A stretch of DNA of 64,000 nt from the NCBI GenBank assembly GCA_008729055.1, contig SDUX01000009.1, positions 876,806 to 940,805 on the forward strand. The letters run 5' to 3'. Origin of the DNA: Pyropia haitanensis (Eukaryota > Rhodophyta > Bangiophyceae > Bangiales > Bangiaceae). Below, one piece after another: positions 16,182-27,334 of the stretch (the stretch's first letter is position 1; each line of letters starts with the position of its first letter). Position numbers and translations under genes: made by a program. A model generated the notes under the pieces. That model was given only the letters and a program-made list of their open reading frames with translations, searched no databases and was not told where the DNA came from.

Positions 16182-18176
16182 TCAGGCCGAGAAGCAGCGG
16201 AAACAGCAGAATTCACACTCTGAGAGCACGGGCGGCAAGAGGGACGCTCTCCCATGGCCAAGCCGGTCAGAGCACCGCATGGTGAAGAAGCCCATCAATG
16301 ACGGCAGCCGCGCCCGTTTCTGAAGAGCAGTAGATGTCTTCCGTCGTCTGCAGTTGCACAGCAGTGAAGGGCAGATGCCGCACGTGACACAAGCAAACCA
16401 CAGCGAGGCGAACAGAGCAGTCCACAGGCGTGTCAGAACGGTCAACAGGAAGCACGAAACCAGCTGGTCAACGTGCGCTCGCATCCCCGGCGCGTCCTGC
16501 TGGGCAGAGTAGCCAGCTGTGCAGGAAACCACACACCGAGCAGCTCTGCGGGCAACACACCAGTCAGAAAGAGCAAACCAACCATCACCAAGGCAACCGC
16601 CTGCGGCACGTACCTCGTCCGGTTCCCCCCGCTCCCCCCCATCCACCACTGCAAGCCCAACGGGCGGCTCCCCCGCCGCCCGCTTGCCGCCCACGGCGTC
16701 CACCACAAACGGCTTGCGCCCGTACACGAGCGTCCGGCCCGGCTCCACGCCTAGCATCTTTTGCACAAACGCGACCGCGTCGGCAACCGACGCGGCCGCC
16801 GGGCTGCACACCACCTGCGGCCGCCCGTCGGCGGCCGCGGCGACCGTCACCCGCACCTTAACGCCGTTCGCAGCGAGCGCGGCGGCCACCTCAGCCGCGA
16901 GCGCCGGCGCGTCCGCCACGGAGGGGGCGACGTCAAACGCCAGCCGGTTGCGGGCCGCCTCGCCGGCGGCCGCGGGGGGCGGGGGGCGCCGAGCCGATAC
17001 GGGAGGGGGAGAAGGGCGCGGGGGGGACGCGGCCGCACCGCCGTCGGCCGCGGCCGCCGGCGGCGGCACGTGCGCCGCGTCTGCCGGCGCGGCGGTAGGG
17101 CCTGCTGCCGGTGCCGCCGCGGCCGGCGGCGGCGGCCGGGACCCCGCCGGCGACAGCCGCTCCCCAAACGCGGACGCGACGACCCACGCGATGGGCTTGG
17201 GCGCCCACGCGCCCGACTTGGACACCGTCTCCTCCCACAGCGGGTCGGCGGTGCGGTAGCCTGACTGGTACAGCTCCGCGCCGTCGTGGCAGAGGGCGGC
17301 GTCGAGCCAGGGCGTCGGGCCGCCGCGAGCCGACGCAGACGCGGCGGCGGCGGCGGCAGGGGGCGGGGGCGGCGGCGGCGCCTGCCGCGCCGCCGAGGCG
17401 GGCCCAAAGCCCGCCCCGCGCGACGGCCGCCGCCCTGGCGGCGGCGGCCGCGCCGGCGGCGGCGGCGGCGGCGACGACGGCGGCGGCGCGTCGACGGCGA
17501 GCATCTCGAGCAGCCGCACCGCCTCGGCGGGCGGCCCAGACGTGGCGCCCACCACGTACGCGCTCCCGCCGGCGGCCTTGTGGGTGGCAACCCGCGCGAC
17601 GAGCTCCGACAGCGCGCCACGGGCGCCGCTGTTGCCGCCACTGCCAACGCTGCCGCCGCTGCGGCTGCTGCTGCCGCTGCCGCCGCTGCCGCCGGCGTCA
17701 CCGCCGCCGGCGCCACCGCCCACGCCGGCGGCAGCGGCGCCGCCGCCCGCGTCGAGGCGGCTGCCCGGCGGGGACGCCCCCGCCGCGAGCGCCTCGAGCT
17801 GCAGCACCAGCAGGATGACGGGCGTCCGCGGCAGCGGCGGCCGGCCCGCCCGCCCGCCGCCGCGCGCCGACGCGGTGGGCGTCACGAGCGGCGGCGGCGG
17901 CGCCGCCGCCGCCGCCGCCGCTGCAGCCGGGTGCCACCCGTGGCGAACCGACGGCGGACCACGGCCGGTGGCGTAGCGGAGCCGGCCGGCGGCGCCGTCG
18001 GTCCCGCCGCCGCCGCCACCACCGCCGCCGCCTCCGCCGCCGCCGCCGCCGCACCACCGCCGCAAGGCGGTAACGGTGGTGTTGGGGGGAGCGCTGGGGG
18101 CGGTGGCGGCCGCCGCCACCGCAGCGGGCGGCGGGAACCGCCACGGGGGCGGGACGACAAACGCGGTGGGCGCCAT
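16182..18176 (-). CDS. SPP-like HAD-fold protein, likely non-catalytic
   Basis: From Met 18176. Resembles the sucrose-phosphatase-like C-terminal domain of plant sucrose-phosphate synthases: RTPVILLVLQLEALAAG where the Asp-nucleophile motif should be, GGSAYVVGATSGPPAEAVRLL, LDAALCHDGAELYQSGYR, and KVRVTVAAAADGRPQVVCSP followed by VEPGRTLVYGRKP where true HAD phosphatases have GDSGND. Both catalytic Asp motifs are absent, so it is a pseudophosphatase if the match is right. Several long Gly/Ala/Pro/Ser insertions interrupt the fold. A consensus donor (GAG then GTACGT) at 16613 suggests an intron to about 16546 and a short last exon; the sequence beyond is not conserved. Alternative: an unrelated low-complexity protein. 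Confidence 0.45.
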   Translation of the reverse strand: MAPTAFVVPPPWRFPPPAAVAAAATAPSAPPNTTVTALRRWCGGGGGGGGGGGGGGGGTDGAAGRLRYATGRGPPSVRHGWHPAAAAAAAAAPPPPLVTPTASARGGGRAGRPPLPRTPVILLVLQLEALAAGASPPGSRLDAGGGAAAAGVGGGAGGGDAGGSGGSGSSSRSGGSVGSGGNSGARGALSELVARVATHKAAGGSAYVVGATSGPPAEAVRLLEMLAVDAPPPSSPPPPPPARPPPPGRRPSRGAGFGPASAARQAPPPPPPPAAAAAASASARGGPTPWLDAALCHDGAELYQSGYRTADPLWEETVSKSGAWAPKPIAWVVASAFGERLSPAGSRPPPPAAAAPAAGPTAAPADAAHVPPPAAAADGGAAASPPRPSPPPVSARRPPPPAAAGEAARNRLAFDVAPSVADAPALAAEVAAALAANGVKVRVTVAAAADGRPQVVCSPAAASVADAVAFVQKMLGVEPGRTLVYGRKPFVVDAVGGKRAAGEPPVGLAVVDGGERGEPDEVRAAGGCLGDGWFALSDWCVARRAARCVVSCTAGYSAQQDAPGMRAHVDQLVSCFLLTVLTRLWTALFASLWFACVTCGICPSLLCNCRRRKTSTALQKRARLPSLMGFFTMRCSDRLGHGRASLLPPVLSECEFCCFRCFSA

Positions 18177-19155
18177 CCGACCAGCCGGGGGGGGGGGGGG
18201 GGGGGCGCGCTGGCGCTGCAAACGACCCCACGGGTAGCTGCAGGAGACGTCGGGGATGCAGCTGAGCGGACGCGGCGTGACACGAGCAACGATGCAGTAG
18301 AGAGCTTCAGCAGGAAGGATCTGGGAAGAGATCTCGGTAATTTCTCGGTAGCGTGGCAGCAGAATTTTCTTACCAGAACTGAGGCTGCAGGACCTTGACA
18401 CCGGTTGACAGCTCTCGGTGAGGCGCGTCGAGTTACGTAGCTAATTCGGAACAGTTCAGAGCTCAGAATCATCTGTTTTTTTTTGTCATGCGCCACATAC
18501 AAAGCCAAAAACAAAAAAGTATTGATTTAATTTATAGATCAATCAAAGCGGGAACAAAAAAACGTTAGGTTTTGGCCAACTTTGGCCTCTGACGACATGC
18601 TGGGGGCGAGGGGGGAATGCACCCTGCCCAGGCAGGGCGAGCGATGAATTTCCGCCGCCAAGGCGGGGCCGGCCGGCATCGTGGGCAGAGGTCGGTGAGC
18701 CTTTGCGCTTCCGACGGGGTAAATTGATGGCGCGTTGATGCACGCCGCCGCAGCTGGCGCAGGCACGCAGCGTGCTCCCCCCCCCCCTCCCCCACCGCCC
18801 CCCCCAGCGTCACCCGCCGCCACTTCCAGGCCGACGCGAGCGGTGGCGCCCCGCGCAGCCGCCGCCGCCGCCGCCGCCGCCCTCCCCGCCGCGTCCTCCC
18901 CGCCACCCCACCGGCACGCACCCCCCCCCCCCCCTCCTCCTCCCCTCCCCCCCGCCCGCCTTTTGACAATTTGATCTTGGCGGCGGGCCGGTCGGCCGCC
19001 TGCCCGCCCGGGCCGGTCCGCCGCCTGCCCGCCCGGCCCTGCCGCCCCGCCCGCCCTTCTGCCCGCCCGCGGCGGAGGGGCCGTGCCCGCCGGCGCGGCG
19101 GCGTCGGCGGGGCCCGCCGCATCAGCCACGCCGCGGCCGGCCGGTCGGTCGACGG
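18177..19155. other. Intergenic region upstream of the SPP-like gene
   Basis: Contains an A/T-rich island (18420-18560) unlike its surroundings, with a T9 run at 18477, then very C-rich sequence. No gene recognised. Plausible promoter region of the SPP-like gene. Confidence 0.4.
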
Positions 19156-20020
19156 TGTAAGGATATGCCCCTTAAATCCCCAAGACTGGAGCCTAGGGGA
19201 TAAGGACTGGGGCCTCTCCTTCCCTGTCCTTCTCAGCCAACTCCTTCCAAGACGCATCAACTCCAAGGTAATCTGGGGCATGCCGCGGTGTCCGTCCGAT
19301 AATCTACTACTAACGGACGGTCAGCACGGGAGCCGTGGATTGGCTAACCGTCACTACCCTGACTCATCTGCCGACGGGTACAGTCTCCAACGGATCAACG
19401 GACTAACGGACCAAAAGACGAGCCACATCTCTGACGCGTCAGCAAGCCGGAACAATCTCCCCGTGGACCAATGGGAGCGACAAGACTTGCTGACCCACGG
19501 GAGATAGTCGACCCGAAGACTGGCGTCTGCTTACACGCCTCTGAGGCTTTTCGGGTCGAATGGCGCGTGGGGCCAGCCGCGCGGCGCTACGAGCGCCGCA
19601 CACCGTCCCCCCCCCCGTTTGGGGCTCTCTGGTGGGGCGCCTTGGGGCGCACACGCCCACCCTTGCTTTGTTCTGAGAGCCCATGCTTTGTTTTGAGAGC
19701 TTTGGTGCCGTCCACCGGCACGACGGGCAATCGCATGCTTTGGGGCACCCTGGGTGCCCCCCTGGGGGTATATAATGCGTGAGTGTGGGCTCCACCGGGA
19801 GAGACCTCGGGGGGAACAACCACAGACAGAGACACAAAGACCTCCTTTACCTTCGACCCCCTCGACCCTCACCGACGTCACGCCCATCCACTTCCCCACC
19901 CCCATCACCGTCATCCCACCCGTCACCTTCCCCGCGCCCGGCATCCTCATTGGCTTGCACGGGTTGCTGACACCGGCACCAGTACGTTGAGGGCTGCCCG
20001 TGTGTGGGTGGTGCCTCGCA
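19156..20020 (+). mobile_element. Solo LTR (865 bp)
   Basis: Starts TGTAAGGATATGCCCC and ends GTGGTGCCTCGCA, the TG...CA ends of an LTR retrotransposon. A near-identical copy lies at 55776-56636. It has a TATA box (TATATAA, 19769-19775) as expected of the U3/R junction. Flanks are GACGG (19151-19155) and GATGG (20021-20025), a 5-bp target duplication with one change. No internal retrotransposon region or primer-binding site is attached on either side, so it is a solo LTR left by LTR-LTR recombination. Confidence 0.85.
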
Positions 20021-22330
20021 GATGGGCCCCGTACGCGGTGGCCGTGCCCGGCGCGCGGCGGCTGACGCTGAGAGCGGCAGCGCGGCCGCCGCAGACACCG
20101 CCGCGGCGGGCGCCGTCTCTGGGACGGCGGGGACCCTCTAGTGCCCCTCCGTCCCCTCCCCGCCCGGTCGTCCCCGCCCCACGCCCCCCTCTGTGCCCCT
20201 CCCCCCCTCCTCCTCGCCGCCGCTCCGCCCTTCTCCCCCCGGCCCCCGCCTCTATCGGCCGCCTACCGCCCGCGCCGCCTCGGGACCCTCTGTGTCCGCC
20301 GCCCGCCGCCGCCCGACGGCGCGCCGCCGTCTCTTTCACCATTCCCGGTTTCTGAGATGGACCGCTCTTTCCCGGTTCCCGGGACGGGGCGGCCGCCGCC
20401 CGCCGCCGCCGAAGACGCAGCCGCCGCCGCCGCCGCTGCCGGCAAAGCGTCGGATGTGCGGTCATTCGTGGTGGCCGTGGCGGCCAGTGGGCGTGCCGGC
20501 CGTGGCCGTTGGCGCCTCTACACCCCGCGCGCGCGCTCGCGGGGGTGGCGCCGTCGGCATCCGCAGGCAGGGGGCGCCCCCCGCCCGGCGCCCGCCGCGC
20601 GCGGTTTTTGCTCTTCGCGGTGTTGGTGCTGGTGGTGCTGGTGGTGGTGGGGGTGGTGCTTTTGGCGGTGCTGATGGCGCCGCGCCGCGCCGCCTCCACC
20701 CCCCCCCTCCCCACCCCTCATCCCCCGACGCTGTGGGCGTTTCCCACACGCGCCCGCCCCCCAAGGCAACGGCGTTGCGGTGGCCGGCGCTGCCGCTGGT
20801 GGCCGGGTGGGAGGGCGGGTCACCCGCTGGGACCACCCGATTGTCGGGCGCGGGCCGATCGAGCTCCCCGACCGCCCCGCCGAGCTGCCGTTCGTGTCGT
20901 CCATCTGTGGAACCTGCTCTGACGGTGCCGACGACAGCAGTCCACCTCGGCCACGGTGAACGCGCCAGCGGCGGTGGCGGCGGCAGTGGCGACGTTGGCA
21001 ATGGTGACACTGATGACGGCCAGCGGCTGTCCTTGGCTTTTTTCTTCTTCCAGACGTCGTGCAACTCGCTGCTGTGGGGGATCCTGCAAGCCTCATCCCA
21101 CAAGCGTTGGGCGATGCTCCCGCAACGGCGCCACGCTCGCCCATTGCACGCCGCGGCTTGAGCAGCCCGTCGGCGGCGACCGCCGGCGGGTCACCTGCCC
21201 CGCCCCAACGGGCGTGCTCTGCGCGCTGCGGCTTTGAGCTTGGGGGGGACCCGAACCGCTGGCGCCTGCTACTCCTTCTGCGGGTCGCTCGCGGCTGGGC
21301 AGCCACCCGCCGACGTGGCCACCGCCCGGGTCGGCGCGCCTCCACAAGGCGTCGTCGGCCTCTTTTGTCGTCTCTTGCCGCCGCTGTTGCAGGCTGCCGG
21401 CCGGTGGAGGGGGGGTGCCGGGCCAGCCTGGGAAAGGGTACTGCTGCGGCGGCGGTGGCGGTGGCCGCGGCGGCGCCGACGGGGGCTTCTCCGCCTCCGA
21501 CACGGAGCGCGGGTCGTGGCCCAGAGCGCTCCCCGTCAGTGGTGGTGTCGGTGGCGTGCGACTGGGCGCTACCGGACCGGCCTCCGGCTTGGGCGGCGGC
21601 CACCCGCCCAACCACCCGTGGCGAATGCGGCCGAGCAAGCCTGGTGAGAGCCCCGCGCCGCGGCACCGCTGGGGCTTGACCCGGCCCACGCCGGCCCCCC
21701 GGTGCACCGGCGGTTGCAGGCTGGCCGGCGGTGGCCGCCACCGCGGCTTCGGCAGCGGCGGCGGCGGCGGGGGTGACGCCACGTAGGACCCGTCGGTGGA
21801 CGGCCAGCTGGTCGTTAAAGAGGATGGCGGGGATGCCCGGGTACTGCGTGTGCCACACGTCCGCTGTAGCAGTACGGCTACGCCGACCCACAACTTGTGG
21901 GGGCGGAACACGCACGCTCGGGTCCCAACTTGGAACACCGAAAGCAACCCGTGTAACACCAACACGCGACTTGCGTGTGACGAGTGGCCGACTCGCCAAG
22001 GCACGAACAAGATGTGTCGGAGCCAGACGGAGTTTACTTGGCAGCCAAGGGGGGCCCTCCCCGCCGTGCTGTCCCGCGCATATAAACCCTCATGTGCACG
22101 CATGCGCGCGCACACCCCTCGCAAAACACGCAAAAAATGAACACTCAGACCACCCAATTAAAAGGCTCTACAATCCAAGCAAGCAAGCGTAGAAATCCGT
22201 CTGGCTCCCGCGCAAAAAGCCCCAAGATACGACCCACTGCAATACTCTGCAAATGGGGTGCCAAAAGTCCCAGTCGTAATTTCGAGCTGAAATCGGAATA
22301 TTTCACTCATGGGTCGGGTGAAATCCAATC
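20021..22330. other. Unassigned GC-rich region with coding-like fragments
   Basis: No gene recognised. Two short stretches read like real protein but in isolation. On the plus strand from about 20770 a frame reads GRVGGRVTRWDHPIVGRG and then LPFVSSICGTCSDG. On the minus strand near 21800-21860 a frame reads VWHTQYPGIPAILFNDQL followed by AVHRRVLRG. They may be exons or relics. A TATA-like site (22080) has no gene after it. From 22130 the sequence becomes A/T-richer. Confidence 0.35.
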
Positions 22331-23066
22331 TCAATTCTGAGCCACTTGCTCCGCATATTCAAACCTAGATTCGGGGTTTGTCACATCCGCCACCGTCTTC
22401 GAAATGGCCTCGAGTGTGTCCGCGTCGAGATACCCCGTGTCAGTCCAACAGTAGAACCGAGGCCACGTCCCCTGGGTGATGCTCGGTGCGTCTTTCATAG
22501 AGAAGTTGACCGTGGCCCCGTCGCCGTCCCCAAACCGCGCCTTAAGGATGTAGACGCTGAGAAGGATCCGGCCGTCGGCACCAACAAACGGCGGCAGCGT
22601 GGCCACGGTACAGTGCCTGGTTGACCTCACATTGGCCCGCTCCTTGCTCGCCGCCTCGACGCGGCTGAGCTTCATGCTGCCCCTGCACCATCCGGGTTTT
22701 GTCAAAGTTGAAGACCGCATGAGAGGGGATTTGGTGGAACTTTTGAAAAGTGGTCAGCTCCTGGCAGAAGACAATGACGCCATCGTACACCACCTCTCCG
22801 GCCCTCTTGTCGGCGAGCGCCCTGCAGGCCCGCTGGCTGAGCTCATGCCGGTGCCGATGGATGAAGCGGGAGACCCACATCTTGAAAACCGCTACCACCC
22901 ACGTCCGCCCCACCAGCTGCCGCTGCTGCGCCGAGCTCATCGCCACATTATTGACACTGAAGGCCTGGGCCACCCCCAACAGGATGGCGTCTTGCTCGGG
23001 CAACAGCTTCTTGTTGGCGTGGCTTGACCCGCTGCGCCGGCGAGAGCGGTGGTATGCAACTCGCAC
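22331..23066 (-). pseudogene. Pogo/CENP-B-type DDE transposase remnant
   Basis: Two overlapping minus-strand frames form one DDE_1-type transposase fragment. The first (from 23066) has a helix-rich region and QIPSHAVFNFDKTRM, the segment with the first catalytic Asp. The second (to 22331) continues with SMKLSRVEAASKERANVRST, then LPPFVGADGRILLSVYILKA. The join needs a one-base frame change near 22690. The fragment stops before the second and third Asp motifs, so it is truncated as well as frameshifted. Diverged from the intact pogo-like protein at 49348-51093. Confidence 0.75.
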
Positions 23067-23724
23067 GGATTATACACTGCGGTTGGTCAGGCACGCCACG
23101 TGCTTGAACGCGGCTTTGACGGTGGGGAATTCCTTCTTGACGTCCTAGATAAGGCCTAGGACAGGGGCAGTCTTCATATCACAGGCACCTCCAGCCCCTG
23201 TCCGCCCCCCGCCACCGGCCCCCACCCATCCTCGACTGCAGCCACCACCGCCGTTGAGACACGGCCAGGGAGCGGGGGGGGGCACGACTGCTCGCCGCAG
23301 TTGGCATAGACCGGGGGCGGTTGGCAGCACCGTGGCTGCAAAAGCCCGGGTGACACGAGGTACGCAGAACAGACGCTGGGTCGGGGCGGAGGAGAGGGAG
23401 GGGGGGGGAGTGAGCCGTCTCATAGTCGGCGGCGGTGGAGGTGGCGGGGTTGAGGGAGGCCGTGAAGGAGGGGGAGTCCCTGCCACATCGGCAGTGGGAC
23501 GCACGGCTCATGTGCGCGTCAACAAAGTAGCGGGGGGCGGGCTTGGGAAGGGTATGGAGCGGGGGGGCGCTGGTGTAGCTGTATGGGGTCCAGCCGCCCG
23601 TGCGACCGCCAAAAATTCATCTGTATGGCCTTTGCTGCGATAGAGTGCCCGCCAAAAATCTGGCGGGTTCCTGGGATGGCACGGTTGCTGGATGTGATTT
23701 GGTGTGTGAAGATGTGATTTCTCG
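23067..23724. other. Spacer, no gene seen
   Basis: GC-rich, with tracts of G and C; contains no recognisable protein, repeat or RNA. Confidence 0.4.
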
Positions 23725-25866
23725 TTACCGCCTCATTATCATCGCGGACCCAAAGAAAAGCAGCCGCCCAGGTTCCAGACAGGCTCTCCCCGCCGTCAGC
23801 GCTCCCGAAGATGCCGGCGGCGGGTCAGCGACAAAGGCGGCGGCGGGCGGGGCGCCCCCCACTCTCGACCCACCCCCTGCCGCAGCATCAACGCGGGTGG
23901 TGGTGTGGGCAGCGGGGGCCTCGGCACAAGCGGCGGTGACGGCGCCCGCCGCCGCCCCCAGAAGCGTCACCACTCGGGCAGCTGCCTCGGCCGCCGCCGC
24001 CCCCCCCTCGGCGGCCACCGTCCACCGCCGTCCCCCACCCCCAGGGGCACCAGAAAGTCGTCCAGGTCTTCCAGTTCGGCCGCCTCCCCCTCCCACAGGC
24101 ACTGCCCCACAAGCGCCGCACGGGTGGCCCGCCGCCTCTGCGCGGCGCGTGCCGCGGCGGCGCCGCCGCCACGCCGTCGTCGCCGTTGCCGCCGCCGCCG
24201 CCGCCGCCGTCTCCGCCGCCGCCGCCGCCTCCTGCGCTGTGCCCGCCACCTCTCCTGCCGGGGGCGGCGGCGGCGGGACTAAGGGTAGCGGCTCGAAGCG
24301 ACTCAGCAGCCCCCCTGCCGCCGCCATCGGAAGTGGCCATCGCGTCGGCAGTTGCGCAGCCGCGGGATGGCGGCGACGAGCCCCGCCCAGCGAGGCGGCG
24401 AGCTGGCGTGGGTGGGGGAGGCCGCGGCGGCTGCCGCCGCTCCCCTGCGTGAGCTTTGTTGAACAGCAGCCCGGCAGGCCGGGGGCCAGTGGCCGGGCTC
24501 CCCCGCCCCCCCAGCCTGTAGGTGGCGCCCCCCCGCCTGGGCGCCCGCCCACACCGCGGGGATAAGCGCAAGGGGCGCGCGCCGGTGGGGGGCGCCCTGG
24601 GGGCCTACACCCTTGGTCTGGCCATCGCGCGGGGGGACGCTGCTGGCTGACGGTCGGGGCGCCCACGCCTACCTGAGGCTGTCGGCGCGGCTGGAGAAGG
24701 CCGGGGCCGCCACCGGTGGCGATTGGGGACGTAGGGGGGGGGAGGGGCGCTCCCGGGGGTGGACGTGTGTGGACGTGGGCGGCCAACCTGCCCCCGTTTT
24801 TGGGACCTACCGAGGGGGGTGTACTGGGGGGGACCCCTCGCGGCCGTGGTGATGCCGTGGGGGGGGGGGGGCGACGGCGGCGACGCGCCGGCCGTGGCAC
24901 CTGCCGCCGCCGCCCGTGACTGCCCGCACCCGCGGGGGCGTGCGGTGTACCCCCCTTGGTAGAGGCGGTGGTGGAGGCGGCGGTCGCCGACGCTGCCGCC
25001 ACTCGGGGCACCCACCCCGGGAGTCGCTGCAACGACACTGCGCCGCCACGTGCCCCGGCGCCAGCGCCCGCCGGAACATCTCCGCCTCGGTCCCCGTGGC
25101 AGGCGCGTCCTCCGCGGTGCCCGCCCGCCGACGGGCGGCGGCCGCGCCCACCAGTGTCTTGGCATGGGACTCGGGGGGCGGCCGCCAGCAGCGCAACCGC
25201 GTCGTCTGGGACGCCCAGGTCCTTGCCCGCAGCCGTCGCCACCAGCGCCTTGACTCAGCCCCGCAGGGAGCGAGAGAGGTCTAGGTTCCAAGGCGTCCCA
25301 GGCGGCGGCCGGCGCAAGCGGCACGCCCGTGACGGCAACCAGGTCGGCCACGCGCCCACAAGGGACCCGACCAGCAGCGCATCGTGCGCCACTGCAGGCG
25401 ACGCGCGCACCGACCACACGCCGGTGCCCTTCCCCCCCCACGATGCCCACCGGGAAGCGCGTAGGGGCAGGGGCGGGGGTGCCCGCGGCCAGCAACTGCA
25501 CGCACCCAGAGGCGGCGGCCTGGCCTCACTCCACGGCGGTCCCAGCCACACCTCCCCCGCCGCCGACGCCCTCGTCGTCATTGCCGGCGGCCATCCCTGC
25601 CGCCGCCGCCACGGGGGCGGGGCTGGGGAAAGAGGAGGGCGGGGCCCCAAAGCCGCTGGCGTCGACGGCGGCCGGCACGGGCGGCGGCGGCAGTGGAGGC
25701 GAGAAGGCCACAGACCCGAGGCACCGTGAGACACAGCGGGGGGCAACGCACCCGCACCAGGGTTGACGGCTCCCACGTGGACGGCCGCGGCAGCCGGGGG
25801 TCTCGAAGGGCGCTGCGGGGAGCGCCGCTGGGGGCGGGCCCTCCTCGGGCCCGCCACCGCCGCTGC

Positions 25867-25917
<51 letters not shown>

Positions 25918-26658
25918 TGCCGCCACCCCCCAGCGAATGGTGTGGATCCTACCCGTCCACCAACCAGGTCAGCAACACCACCGCCTCCCGCACCTGTACG
26001 TAGCTGGGACGAATGAAGGGAACCCCCCCCTCCCCGGCCGCCATCAGGTCCTCCACCGCCAGCCGCGAGGCGACGGCGGGGCCACAGCCACCAGCGGCCG
26101 CCCCTCCTGAGCCGCCGCCAGCAGTCAGAAACCTCCTCTCTTAGCAGTCACCGCCGCCACGCGGCGAGGGGCCAGGCCGGGGTTTGGGGGGGGGGGGGAG
26201 AGGCACCGCCCGTTGGGGGCGGCGGCGGGCACCCACACCCCCCTCCCCCCCCCCCCCTTCCCCCTGCTGGAATTGGTGGCGGCAGCGTCGGCAGCGCCAG
26301 CGCACCATCCCGTGCGAGCAGGCGCTGCCGCAGCGCCGCCACGGAGCTCTCCTCCCCCTCCCCCCCCCCAGCCCCCAAGCAGGAGTGCCACCGCCGCCTC
26401 TACCGCCGCCCCAGAGACAGGCACAATGGTGCGCACGTACAGCCCCCCCCCCGTGAGGGGTCGCGGAGGACGCGTAGGGGGGGGGGGGAGGGCGGACGCC
26501 AGCGTCCCGGTCGTCGCTGTCCGAGTCGGACGACCCAAAGGAGGATCAGAGGGGGGGGGGGGGGGGGGGGCAGTGGCAGCGTTGGTCATTGCGCGGGCGC
26601 CACGCTTGGGGGGAGAGGGGGGGTGGGGACGAGGGGGCGATGCCCTGAGAACGGTCAC
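23725..26658 (-). pseudogene. Frame-switching coding-like region, product unknown
   Basis: Read on the minus strand, plausible peptides follow one another but in changing frames: LYVRTIVPVSGAAVEAAVAL, then SSVAALRQRLLARDGALALP with TLPPPIPAG (amidase-like), ASRLAVEDLMAAGEGGVPFI, VADLVAVTGVPLAPAAAWDA then LEPRPLSLPAGL, VATAAGKDLGVPDDAVALLA, SHAKTLVGAAAARRRAGTAE, and LWEGEAAELEDLDDFLVPLG near the end. None is long enough to name. This could be one or two genes broken by several indels, a spliced gene, or base-calling errors in homopolymers. A (GCC)n run sits at about 25855-25920. Confidence 0.3.
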
Positions 26659-26875
26659 AAGCCGAGGGCGGGAAGGGGGGGAGGGCAGCTCATCGAAGGG
26701 AGGCGGCGGGGTGGCGGGAAAGGCTCGATATACGCGTATTCCGCAAGCCCGCTCTCAGTCAACGCCTTTGCATTGCCTACAGGCTGGCAGAGCAGTTCGA
26801 ACTTTCATCGATTCCGTAGCCGACCGTCTCCCACACCGTTGCCGTTCCCCGCCTGGCACCCTCTCGTCGTCGTCC

Positions 26876-27060
26876 GACGGGCGGGCCCCCTTGTCGCCGC
26901 CTGACGGGCGCGCCTCCTTGTCGCCGCCTGACGGGCGCGCCTCCTTGTCGCCGCCTGACGGGCGCGCCCCCTTGTCGCTGCCTGACTGGCGCGCCCTCTT
27001 GTCGCTGCCTCACTGGCGCACCCTCTTGTCGCCGCCCGACGGGCGCTCCCTTGTCGCCGC
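26876..27060. repeat. 27-bp minisatellite, about 7 copies
   Basis: Unit GACGGGCGCGCCTCCTTGTC plus GCCGCCT, repeated with drift toward the right. 27 is a multiple of three, so every frame stays open (nine-residue repeats such as SPPDGRASL). It precedes the large P-loop gene by about 280 bp. Confidence 0.85.
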
Positions 27061-27334
27061 GTTGTTGCCACCGGGCTCCTTGTTGGTCGATGTTGGTCGT
27101 TAACGTTTCATTCCTCGTGCGTGACCTTCGCTCGGTACGTTTTTTCCTTTTCGAGTTGGCCATGCTCAGTAACTGGGCTGAGCATCGCGAAGACTGGAAG
27201 GTTGTCCTTGCGCTCCAGCGGTCGCGTGTGCTGTATGATTCACTTGCTGACTTGATTGTGACACGTACGCTGAGCTCGTCGTATGGCTTTGTTTCCCCTC
27301 GTACACAGCTGGGTGACACCTGCGGCCAAAGTTC

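Noticed and set aside
19156..20020. A gene with its own promoter (TATA box at 19769)
   Set aside because: The TATA box lies inside a repeat that has LTR ends and a second genomic copy; no ORF is attached.
22079..22092. TATAAA-like site
   Set aside because: No gene follows on the plus strand within several hundred bases.
26876..27060. CRISPR-like array
   Set aside because: Units are contiguous without spacers; it is a minisatellite. The 77-bp array was rejected as CRISPR for the same reason, and the host is eukaryotic.
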